DNA of 64,000 bases. It comes from Cycas panzhihuaensis. Taxonomy: Eukaryota; Cycadophyta. This document shows, piece after piece, positions 44,700 to 55,134 of this stretch (within the stretch, counting starts at the first letter, position 1; each line of letters starts with the position of its first letter). The DNA lies in contig CM041465.1 of NCBI GenBank assembly GCA_023213395.1, positions 13,144,001-13,208,000 on the forward strand. The letters are read 5' to 3'. The position numbers were made by a program, and so were the translations under genes. The notes beneath the pieces are model-generated. The model did no database searches. It saw nothing but the letters and a program-made list of their open reading frames with translations, and was not told where the DNA came from.

Positions 44700-46430
44700 T
44701 CGTTTTATTTGAGGATAAGAGAGATCTCTCTTTAAGCTATTCAACTACCTAAAGATGCCTCGTTGCCCAACTTAAATTGTGGAGGGTATCCAAGAAGAAG
44801 AGAGAGTTATCATGCTACTTGCAAGTCCCCAAACCTATGTTCTAATATATAGATGCCCTTTGAGGATGACCTATTCTTCCTTTGAGGTCTTTTGGCCCCT
44901 TTTGGAGTTAAAAGCCCTTTTCTATAGTGACCCCTTAGAGGCACACTTCCATGGGGTCTCAATGAGTGGAGCATTAGAGGTGTTAGGAGTATTACCTAGC
45001 ACTGTTGTGATATATCAGGAGGCAACCCATTTTTTCTATGGTAGGGGCCATTGGGATAAGTGAGGAGTATTTATTAGGACTATTATGACATTACATATTT
45101 CTCGACCAAGGAAGTTGATTATTTTTTCTATTTTATTCTAGGTTTCCTAGAAATAGAATTATAAGGATGTCCCTAGAGGGTGGATGGAAATCATTCATTG
45201 ATATAAGGATGGGTAGAGATTTGATTGGGTTGCTTTGATAGTGGCTAATATCACATCACAACTTGATCAGATATGAACGATAGGACATGGAAACTTCTCT
45301 TACTAATTCCTACTTTAGTTCTCATTCTTTGACCATTTTAGGGGAGTAGGTCTAGTGGTAGGCCTCCAACTAGGATCGACTAATGGGCCTTCAAAGAGCC
45401 AAAGTAGGTCAAGAGATCAGTGGCTACTACATCACTAGATTTATTGACTTTGGATGACTATGTATGCTAGTTATATTATACTATCCATTAGGATAATGAT
45501 GAGGAGGGAAAGGGAGTTGTAGTTGAGCTAATAATAGAGCTAAGATATGATGCTAGTGAGGGAGAGGTAATTGTCAGTCCCAAGGGAGATGAGGCTATGG
45601 TTGCTACTAACAAGGAGGCCATGGTTACCATGGTAAAGTAGCTCCTAGGAGGTTGATGAGGAGGTGGCACCAAAGGCACCATCTACTCTAGGAGGTAATC
45701 CCCTTTTCCTTTTTAACTACAACCTTTATTCACATCTATTTGTTAAGTAGCCTTTAATGTTATTTTTATATTTGCATCTATACTAATGTTTAGATTTTTA
45801 TGGCTAATAAGAGAGGGCATTATAAGAGAGCTAATTAGTAGAGTGGTATCCAACCTATTCCCTCGAGTATATATAGAGGAACATCCTCTAATAGTAGATA
45901 GTGGAGAGCCAGAGTTAGAACATCCTTATACTGCCAAAATTTTCCCCCTTGTTAGGGTCTAAGATATATGGGCTACAGAAGCCTAAGAGAGGTAGATAGA
46001 GTTAGACTAGTTATAGGCTTAAGTAAGGGAGTTGGAGGCCCAGATAGGAGGGGAGGTGGCCTAGGTAGTAGCTACACCCATGTAGGGGGCTATAGGGGCC
46101 AAGGTGAGGATCATTGTCCTTAAGTCATAGTTCTAATATTCCCAAGGGTGACTAGTCGAGATGCGAGGAGAGTGAGATTGACTCTAGGCATGATATGATA
46201 GGCTAGTAGATCAGATAATAGCCAGATCATCATAGACACATATGGTAACTCCCTCCCATAGGTGATATAGGAATAAGATCCATGTATAGAATGAGGAAAG
46301 TGAGGCTAGGACCTTGCAATCATCTAAGAGGAGTCTCAAGGGGACCTAGACCTTAAGACATAAGACAAAGAAACTATAGGATGACACTCCATGACCATCT
46401 CCATAAGAAGCTCCAAGAAGTTTATGTATA
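44700..46430 (+). pseudogene. Decayed antisense PMD/coiled-coil gene of element F
   Basis: F lies on the - strand, so its antisense gene reads on +. 44779-45063 is open and contains FHGVSMSGALEVLGVLP followed by EATHFFYGRGHWD, matching the HLP...ILGV...AALFFTGADRWE run of D (about 59920-60080). 45125-45250 matches the FQISWKQNYREVPSEWLD-DWVALI part of D. Coiled-coil equivalents extend to about 46430. Stops throughout. Confidence 0.6.
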
Positions 46431-47220
46431 ATTATTTATTTTGATCAAAGGAAATCTTGGACTTCCAGGGAGGATCCACACTATGTATGAGGATGATTGT
46501 ACACCCCCTGCAAGGATTCTGGCTTCCTATAGTGCATTCTACTAATGTATTATTGTATAATTATTTACATAATTGTGTGCATATACAAAGATGGGGACCA
46601 AATAAGTACCCTTTTTGATATGAGTTATACTCTTGGTTGATTATTATGGATATATGGATTTATGCAGGCTCTTTGGCTCATGTTTCGTGCTATTATTTGC
46701 TTTTGTCTATGGCTTAAAGCGCACACACTAGGCATATATAATTACCCTAGTTTAATTAGGTATCTCATGTGTCACTCAAGTAGAGGGATCATATGCTCCT
46801 CAAAGGCAAGGATAGTGATTTTGGTAAGGATAGGACTCGATGGGTATGGATACCCTAAAGGCCCTAAAAGAATAATAGGTTTCACTATTATTTACTCTTT
46901 TTGGGTGGTAACTTATATTTGTAGTTGAGTAAATCTACCCCCATGGGGATCTATCTAGCATATAGCTATGGATCAACAACGAGATTAGGCATGGTTGTGG
47001 AAGTATTTCCCTTGTGAAGGAACATCCACCACTTATAAACTGAAGGAAGGCTGAACTTGTTTGGGGTGTATGGCACCTTCATAAGAGACATAACCACCCG
47101 TTGTAATAAGTAGAGATATCATAAAGCTTAAATACACACCATACCACTTGTAAGGGTATCCAACATCATAAATGAATGATAGTTTAGGATAATTTTAGAG
47201 TAGAAAAGAGTTGGCCCCTT
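46431..47220 (-). other. Post-pol non-coding region of F with conserved block 46480-46530
   Basis: It contains ACACCCCCTGCAAGGATTCTGGCTTCC, the F version of the block seen in A, B, C and D. The last five bases, CCCTT (47216-47220), are the target duplication of the Copia element. No gene is seen; the open stretch at 46662-46928 is not conserved. Confidence 0.5.
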
Positions 47221-47445
47221 TATTGGAAAATAAACATGCAACAAGATAGCATTCACAAGTAGAAACAAAAACCTCTAGGATCAAACAATACCCTTAAGGT
47301 ACCTTAAATTGAATTAACAAAACATCCTTATAATCGATACTTCATATGATACACTATATGTGTATTTATAATACATGGCATGATAGCGAGAGTGGGACCC
47401 ACTTGCATGTGGGTAAATCAAATGTACATTACTAATATTCTAGCA
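47221..47445 (-). repeat. 3' LTR of the Copia-type element
   Basis: On the - strand it starts TGCTAGAATATTAG and ends with a TTTTCCAATA-type end. It is a close match to 50160-50395. The adjoining polypurine tract is TTAAGGGGGAG on the - strand (47446-47456). Confidence 0.85.
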
Positions 47446-47910
47446 CTCCCCCTTAATGCATATTTGGGTCATTTATATTTGTAATACCTTGTCCTTAGAA
47501 ATGTCTTAATGATGATGTCTTCAACTTTATCCTTGTCTTCAATCTTGTAGTGTCTTTATTGTAGAATGATGTCTTCAACTTGATTTTCATTTTGAATTAT
47601 GTACTGATGCCTTTATTGTAAGATGATATCTTCAACTTGATTTTTGTCTTCAATCCTGTAGTGATGTCCTTATTGTAGTAGCTTTAGTAAGTGCAAATCT
47701 TGATTCTTCATCATGGCTGGTTTAATCTGATGTTGATGTAGATCCTGTAAGTGACCATCTTCAAATACAACTTGTTTGTCATCATTATCCTATATAAATC
47801 CTTGATCACCATATATAATAGTGATTTCTTCAACCTTTGGAATAGAATCTTGATCAACTTGCATACTCTTTAAACTTGAATCAATGCTCAAAGATGAAAT
47901 ATCATATGCT

Positions 47911-48186
47911 TTAAGACTCATCTTCTATAGGACCATAAGATTCATATTCAATTTCCATTGAAATAATAGTGTTATCTAAATAAGCCTTTATCGATTCATC
48001 ACTCTTAATGTCTTCAATAGAAGTTGTAGTCTCATCAATACATTCAATCATATGTTCAATAGTAGTTTCATCAATATTCAAATATTCTTCATCTTGATAT
48101 ACCCTTTTATCAGTGTTAATAATATTTTCTTCATTCATTTTACCTGTATCATAACCATCATTGATCTTATTTGCCTTTTCAATCAC
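47911..48186 (-). pseudogene. Acidic open stretch downstream of Copia gag
   Basis: 91 codons, very rich in Glu, Asp, Ile and Thr (DETTIEHMIECIDETTTSIEDIKSD-like). It begins just after the gag stop and may be the C-terminal part of the same gag, separated by one stop, or internal filler. No domain recognised. Confidence 0.4.
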
Positions 48187-48189
48187 TTA

Positions 48190-48564
48190 TTATATCTCTT
48201 CATGAGTTTGTTCAAATACATCCCTTAAAATATTCCAAGCTTCCTTATCAGTACTTACATGTTGAATCTTAGGAATGAAAAAATGGTATGTGGAAGGAAG
48301 ATTAGCCTTCTCTAATGCAACAAGAATCATGATGAATGCCTTTTTATCTTTCTTGTTAAGCATTTCCTTTTCTTCTTCATCCTTAGGGATATCATATCCA
48401 TCAGTAACAAGCTTCCACAAACCTCTAGCAATGAAAAAACATCTCATTTTAATCATCCAAAATAAATAGTTTTTCCCATTACACTTAGGTATTAGAAGAA
48501 ACAAATCCCTTAAGTAATATTCATTTGTTTCATGGATATAAATGACCACATCATTCTCCTCCAT
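48190..48564 (-). CDS. Copia-type gag (DUF4219/UBN2-like N-terminal part)
   Basis: 124 codons. The pattern P-x-C-NGKNYLFWMIKMRCFF...GLWKLVTDGY (residues about 28-60), then KDKKAFIMILVALEKANL and STDKEAWNILRDVFEQTHEE, is the typical Copia gag/UBN2 signature (GxNYxxWxxxM...LWxxV..G, then AxxxI...EAWxxL...F). It stops before the zinc knuckle, so it is a truncated or shortened gag. It would form the nucleic-acid-binding shell protein. Confidence 0.75.
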   Translation of the reverse strand: MEENDVVIYIHETNEYYLRDLFLLIPKCNGKNYLFWMIKMRCFFIARGLWKLVTDGYDIPKDEEEKEMLNKKDKKAFIMILVALEKANLPSTYHFFIPKIQHVSTDKEAWNILRDVFEQTHEEI

Positions 48565-50159
48565 GATTCTAAGTATACTGCATCCCCTCTTTTAATCAAT
48601 AATTTTACCTCTAATTGGTAACATGCCCATTAATCAATCTTAATAAAATTTTTCATGTCTTATGTTCCTCACATAACTAACTTCAACATCATCACCTTGT
48701 CTATTTCTCATATCGCCAAACAATCATATAGGATCTAGATCAGTCACTTTATCAAATCAATACTTCATAAATCTCACAATGATCATACATTCCACATGTT
48801 ACTATTAAATCACCAAGACACATCACACTTCAATTAATTGCCCAAAACACAACTTACTCCATCAAACATACCTTCTTATTCCCCTATCTTACCCATGTCA
48901 TGCTGTCAAACTCCCTAAATTAATTTTCCATATAACTCACATGTAATAAGCACCTCATTGCCTCATGTCACCATCTTTCTTGCCCTTAAATTTGTTTTAT
49001 CATGCCCTTTTCTTTGCCCATTTAGTTAATTAAAAAACACACCATCAAATATGCCTAATCTCACCCTTAAACATGTCTAACAAATGCTCAATCTTGTCAT
49101 GTAACCTCAATAGCTCTTAAACATCACCTCTCAAGCACACCTTATGTTGTAAAAATACTCCCTCATATCACCATGCACTTATGATAGCGATCCTCATGTT
49201 GCTCCTCTGCAAAATTGAATAGAATCTTCTAATCAATATGTTTTAATGACCAAGGTGAAACATCGTTCAATGATCATACAAATAGGAGCACAACACGATG
49301 GTGGTAGGAGTGGATCGAATAGAAAATAGGGTTTTCCATAGTGGATCAAGGTAATATAGTAGTCTCTATCTCTATTTATGATCTCATCATGTAAGTAAAT
49401 AGAGTATTTATAGTGGCTCAAAGTAATTGTATACCATGATAAATCACTACCACTTCACAAGTAGCATATCTCTCTAGAGGCATTAACAAATGCAACGAAT
49501 TAGGGTAACAAACTCAAGGTAGGTTATGATATGTAGGATTTCCTTCGATGGGCAAACTATAGAGCTTCACAGAATAGGAGTAGGTTTGCAAATAATATGA
49601 GTTTAATGTATTATATCCTTAACTAGAGTAGATACTAGATGGCATCTGAGCATCTTATAGTCAACTCTACATCTTTCAACTTCACTATGGCTACCAAATG
49701 GGTGAACATAAGAAGGAGCTTTCTATAGGTCTAGTAATGAACAAATGAACTAGGAATAGATCATTCGAGATGACATAACTAGGGTACAATTGTAAAGTGA
49801 TGTATACTTATAAGTATTCTTCTTTACATGGTTGCATTTAATATTGTGGTGATGTCTTAGGGTAAGAGACTTAGTTGCGAGTGACTTGTATTGCACTTAT
49901 AAATATTCACTCATGACCATGACTTTGCAACTCAGTGTCTACAGGAGAATCGATAGTTAATTAAACACAGAGAATATCATACTTTTTTCATAGTGATAAG
50001 CACTGATAATAATGGAGCTTCTACATAATTGTGAGTATAATCACCATAACCACAAACTTATGAATAGAGACATAATCAACTTTGGAAACTAGAAAATAGG
50101 CTCTACGAAGCTACTTATTTCCAATGCAAACCTCACTTAATCAACCCATTATGATACCA
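48565..50159 (-). other. Long leader of the Copia-type element with primer-binding site
   Basis: About 1.6 kb of AT-rich sequence between the 5' LTR and gag. Directly inside the LTR, the - strand reads TGGTATCATAATGGG (50145-50159), close to the TGGTATCAGAGC site for initiator tRNA-Met. I see no convincing gene. Confidence 0.65.
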
Positions 50160-50395
50160 TGTTAGAAAATAAACTTGCAACAGGATAGCATTCATAAATA
50201 GAAACAAAAACCTCAAAGAACCTCAAAGATGGAACGGTACCCTTAAGGTATCTCAAATTGAATTAACAAAACATCCTTACAACTAATACAACATATGATA
50301 CACTATATGTGTATTTATAATACATGACATGATAGTGAGAGTGGGACCCACTTGCATGTGGTATAAATCAAATATGCATTACTAATATTCTAATA
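50160..50395 (-). repeat. 5' LTR of the Copia-type element
   Basis: 236 bp, ending TTCTAACA on the - strand just before the primer site. Its start is TATTAGAATATT (TG changed to TA). The short LTR leaves little room for a U3 promoter, but one TATA-like run (GTATTTATAATACA) is present. Confidence 0.85.
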
Positions 50396-50400
50396 CCCTT

Positions 50401-51528
50401 TTCTATTCAGGTGGAAAAGGGTCAACCATAGAACGTCTTTAAGAATTTTCCATTCATGACCTTATCAAACTGGAGGCCTTCTAATATGGTCATTCTATAT
50501 ACACCATTATTGAGGCTCTTGAGAACTACAAAAATGCCCATCCATTTGGTGTAAAGGGGTGAGGGCATAGATGTTTGTCATACATTCTTTATTGCCTATC
50601 TTTGGATGCGAAATTAGCTTGGTATGCTGCCAAATATTTCTCATCTAAAGCTTTAAGGTCAAGGAGGCAAGCTTGTTGCCTCCATTCCTCATCAATAAGC
50701 CCTTTAAGGGATACCCTAAAGGAGGGAATTTCAACTTCTAAGGGCAATATTACTTTTGACCTATAAACTATGGAGAATAACATCATCATAGTAGCCATTT
50801 GAATCAAAGTTTAGTAGGCCCATAAGGCCAAATAAAACTAGAGGTGCTAATCCTTTTAGGATTAGGAAACACTCTTCTTAAGAATGTTAATTAAGGTTTT
50901 ATTAAAGGTTTCAATTTGGCCATTGGCTTAAGGGTAGTAAGGGGATGAAGTCTTATGAGAGATCTTGAATCTCTCACAAAGCTCATCCATCTCCTTGTTA
51001 TAAAATAAGGTTCCATTATTAGTAATGTGGATGTCAAGGACCTTAAATTAGCAAATAATATACTAGGTATATAAAGGTAATAATTGTTTTCCATATTATT
51101 GAAGATAAAGGGATGGCCTCATCCCATTTGGTAAAATACTCTATAATATTTTAAATGAATTTATATTGGGCTGAGGAGGGTGGAGTAATGGATCTAGTTA
51201 GATCTAATCCCTATTGGGAAAATGGCCATAGAGAGACCACCACATGCAGTGCCTCAGAAGGTTGATGAATGATGTTAGTGTGCTCTTAGCATCAATGATA
51301 ATGTTGAGCATAAGCATGGGTGTCTTTAAACAAGGTCATCCAATAATACCCCATATATAGAACCCTTTGGCCTATTGATTAGACCTTAAAATTATCTCCA
51401 CAAATGCCACTATAGAATTTTTAAAGGATCTAGTTGGTCTTATCTTGGTTGATATAATAATGGAGGATGCCTTCAAATGACTACTTATATAATATATCTT
51501 CTATAAGGAAGTATTATCGAGTGGAAGT
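50401..51528 (-). pseudogene. Integrase pseudogene of element F
   Basis: Read on the - strand, it aligns with C from about 33530 to 34680: the REDILYK-like start next to 51528, the zinc-binding region, the 'NGTLFYNKEMDELCERFKI' region (about 51000) and the TSSPYY...QIETFNKTL region, and the C-terminal part ending near 50430. Frameshifts and stops are numerous. Cut at 51528 by element E. Confidence 0.75.
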
Positions 51529-54240
51529 TGGAAGCGAATCTATGAGATAACTACCTAACTGAGTAGGAATAACAAAGGGCAGTCAATGGCACTATTGAGT
51601 GTAGATAGGACCTATGAGTAAGGAAAATACCACGCAGGGCACCCTGTGCACCAGAGTACAAGTTCAGGACCTGCGAATGGTATCCAGCTACCTAGAGGTG
51701 GTTCCCCACTTCAAACAAGAAGAGAGGAGGTAGAAGATCAGCCTGAGTAGACCTAGGGAAAGGATCCTCACATCCTTGGATGGCCGAAAGGGAAAGGAGA
51801 TAACCCTTCAAGGGTTTCCCTAGGGCAGAGGGAAACGAGGAAAGGGTAAGTAGGTAAGTAACCTACAGATGAGATCTTTTCAGTTATCTGGCAGGTGGGA
51901 AGAAACCGAGGAAGGATGAAAGGGATAGTCAAAAGGGAAGAGCTATGATGCATGCAAGCAAACTAACCAAGTATAACAAGTCAATGAGATAAAAATGGAG
52001 TTTGTAAGGTGAAGGGGAAAAGGTGAAAAGGGTAAACCTCCTAAGACCTTTTCATATGATAGATATAATGCGAGAAATATAACAAACAAAATATAAATCA
52101 AGAGATAGAGTTGATTTCCTTTTTCCTTTCAAATGAGCTAATTACTACCATGTAAAAAAACTTTAAAGAAAGGAAAATAAAGTAGAGCGAGAACACATAC
52201 CTAAGATGGAGATGCGGTTGGAGCGGCAACATTCCCACAAGGTATCCAAGATCGCTCCATGAAGCACGGTGAACGAGAAGGGTTGCAGTAGAATGGAGCG
52301 TGGGGCTTCCTTACTTTCCCCGGAAATGGCACTAGAGTGCCAAGAAAGAAAAAGAGAAAATGATAGCAGCAAATGAAATACTAAAGTAAAACATAAGTAA
52401 AAGCACTTACCCGTGAGAGGGAGGGAAAGGAATGGGTCCTTTGCATCCTCTGTGTACCTACAAGTAAATGAGGGTATCCCTTTCTAGAGAAAGGGGTGCT
52501 AGCAACACCAAAGAGAATCCTAACAACACGTGTATGTATGTAACTAGCATAAACCTCTACACATATATGTTAGCATTCAATATTACAATGATAAACTGTA
52601 AAGAGAACTATCCAAATAAATGATGGGTAAGTTGGTAAGCCTCAGAGTGGCCCACCTCCTGTAAGGAGCAACCCTACCCTCCCTCAAGATGCCACAAGGC
52701 AACGAGGGTATGGCCATGCAAAAAGGCTGGAAATGGAGGCAATAAGAGTTCAAAGAGGTTCAAAGAGGTCTACAACAAACTGGAGTGCTATAGGAAGCAA
52801 ACCGGGTTACCAAGAATGAGGTTGAGCAAGGGACAAGTAGCTGGGGCTTATGTATGTTACCTAGATTAAGAGATGAGCCCTCAAACTAGCACTGCAACAA
52901 GTGCCAACGCTAATTTCAATGGCTGGAAATGGCCTACTGAACCCTTGTTTCACTTCCAAGAGTAACACAGGGCAAAACGGAAGGTTTAGAGGGCAAAAGG
53001 CCTCTTAAGGAGCGTGGAAGGTGGTGCAGAATCCACCCAGCTCTATCCCAAACCTTGTGTATCCCCTTTTGACCACTATCCTGGGCACGAAATATAGGAA
53101 AAAAGGCCCTAGTAGCAGGAAAAAACAGACCAAAATAAGACAGGAAATAACCTCCAAAGAGCAAGCTAAGATAAGCTAGAAATAACATACAAACCTAGGC
53201 ATAAATTGGATAAGAGAAGACCCTAGACCAATAAATACCTATAGAGGAGAAGGGAGGCTTTTGCCTCTGTTAAGAGCTACTGAGAGAAGGCTGAGAAATC
53301 TACAAAAGGACTATGGAGCAGCAGGTATGGAGCCCCTGCTAATATGGCTAAAGGAAAACCTACACTTGAGAATGCTTGATGGCTGCCCGGGTAAGGAAGC
53401 GTTGGAATCTCTCCAAGGAGGCCCTCTCCAAGGTGTGCAATGGGATGGGAAGATATCACAGCCATACTAAAGGAGAGTTGGGTGCTGGAGAATGATAACA
53501 GTTCTTGAAACAACAGTGGAGCAGCTAGAAATAGCAGAGAGCAGGGCATTTTTCCTTATGATCCTTCCAAAAATGAGCAAAAAGATCCCTAAAATGACTT
53601 AGGAAAGGCTTAAATACCCAGCCTCAAACCTAATCAAGTGATTAGGGCACAACTAGTGGTGAGTTAAGTTGCGAGACACATGGCAATTCCATAATAAATG
53701 CGAAAATTACCACAGCAAATTTTTAAAAACAAACAGAGACAGTCACATCGCCATAAATATCACGATACTGTGAAATCTGTGGTGGTGTAGGACCAGAGGC
53801 TAAAATTGGCTGAAACAACGAGCCTGGGCTATGGACCAATGACCAAGGAGGCTGGCAGGGGGGTAGGACCACTTGCCCAAAGGTAGATAAGCTAACAAAC
53901 AAGCCACAAGAGACAACAATGGGACTCAAAGAATGCTATAAGTCGACCAAATGATGACGAGTCATCATACGGGCAAGGATGACATGAGCCAAGCAGGCCT
54001 TAAGGTGAGTAGGGCAGAATGCCGAAAGTGACGCGGCCACCGGGGTGTCACACTCACTGGGAATGTGCCCTTGCTATAGTCGTCATAGGCTAGATAAGTG
54101 TAGATGATAACAGGACCATCTACAAAATCATAGCATGCAAGCATATACTCATCACAAAAGAAAACAACAATAAGGTGAGAAGCATACCTACACTTACCTG
54201 AGTCGACCGCTCTATATCCATTCCTGGAAGCTGGGAAACA
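51529..54240 (-). repeat. 3' LTR of element E
   Basis: On the - strand it starts TGTTTCCCAGCTTCC and ends TTCGCTTCCA at 51529. It is 2.7 kb, homologous to the LTRs of C and D. It contains the ATG/donor exon (54221-54198; second exon frameshifted by one base, intron 78 nt), TATTTAAG near 53616, a G-box decayed to CATGTG, and the shared CTGGGTGGATT...ACCACCTTCCACGCTCC block near 53000-53050. The expected target duplication GAAGT (51524-51528) cannot be confirmed because the other end lies outside. Confidence 0.85.
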
Positions 54241-54821
54241 CTGCCCCCTTAGTAGCAGAGCCTCGCCGCTCAGAAGCATGGTGTGATGGTGAATGCTAGC
54301 AACACAACTATTAGTAGCACATGTATATGTAGATATATAAATCAAGATCATAACAGTAGTCAAGGGTGCCAGTGAGTGTCATGGCGAAATGCGTGGATAC
54401 AAAGGCAGAGGTGGAGACAATATAGGGGCTGCCTATGTGCCACCCAAGAATTGATTGGAAAATACGAAGGGCGAGGGGGGTGCCCCCACCATAAAAGATG
54501 CAAAGAGGTGTGCATAACCGAATAGAAGAGATGAGTAAATAGAACTGGTAGTCACCATAGTTTAACCTCATTAGTGGCTAAGTTTCAGAGGTGCAAACAG
54601 ATCGCAAGGTGAAGTGTATGATGACCTGGGGCTTGGGTGACAGAATGACCGGACAAGCCTCAAGGACGGTCAGCAAGAAGAGGAAGGCAGCGCTCAAGGA
54701 TGAGGAGAATGAGACTATTTGCCTTAGTGTTGAGGGCCCAAGGAATATGCTAAATGTCAATAGATGAGAAGCGGGCCAGGAGGGATCTAGCGGCTGAAGC
54801 AAGGGTTCTTAAGTGAGGGCA
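54241..54821 (-). other. Polypurine tract and aRNH-LTR spacer of E
   Basis: On the - strand, TACTAAGGGGGCAG (54241-54254) abuts the LTR, a good polypurine tract. The spacer keeps the GGTGGGGGCACCCCC-type palindrome near 54475-54490. No gene. Confidence 0.65.
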
Positions 54822-55091
54822 TCACACCTGGTAAACCTGGGTGAGATGGGACACCACAACTTGAGAGCCACAAAGCAGAATAACAGGTCCGTGATAGAAA
54901 CAGGGAGCATTAGTGAGAGCTTTAATGGCAACTGTGTACTCAGCTTCATTATTGGTAGCCTCTAGGAGAAAGACCCCAGAGCACAAGAAATCGTGTCTAG
55001 AGGGGTTGCGAAGAATCCATGTAGCGGCGAAAGGTCCAGGGTTACCGTGGCTTCCACCATCGGTAAAAATGTAGAGGGACATGGGTGACAC
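54822..55091 (-). pseudogene. aRNH of element E (open N-terminal part)
   Basis: MSLYIFTDGGSHGNPGPF, ATNNEAEYT and VILLCGSQVVVSHLTQ. The first Asp and the Glu are kept; the Asp of CDSQ is Gly. The codon after SHLT is CAG, the sense codon that became TAG in A, C and D. The frame breaks after 54822. D is inserted only about 45 bp upstream of this start codon. Confidence 0.75.
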
Positions 55092-55134
55092 AAAGTCCTA
55101 GTAGTAATAAACAATAATGGAGTGAAATAGAGAC

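Larger units (their letters stand above)
47221..50395 (-). mobile_element. Non-autonomous Copia-type element with gag only
   Basis: A 3175-bp element on the - strand with 225-236-bp LTRs and the 5-bp duplication CCCTT (47216-47220 and 50396-50400). It has a primer site for initiator-methionine tRNA, a polypurine tract and a gag-like gene, but no protease, integrase, RT or RNase H. It is inserted right at the end of element F's integrase coding region. It must depend on another Copia element for mobility. Confidence 0.85.

Noticed and set aside
46662-46928. 88-codon open stretch on + with hydrophobic start
   Set aside because: Corresponds to non-coding post-pol DNA in A, C and D; no conservation.
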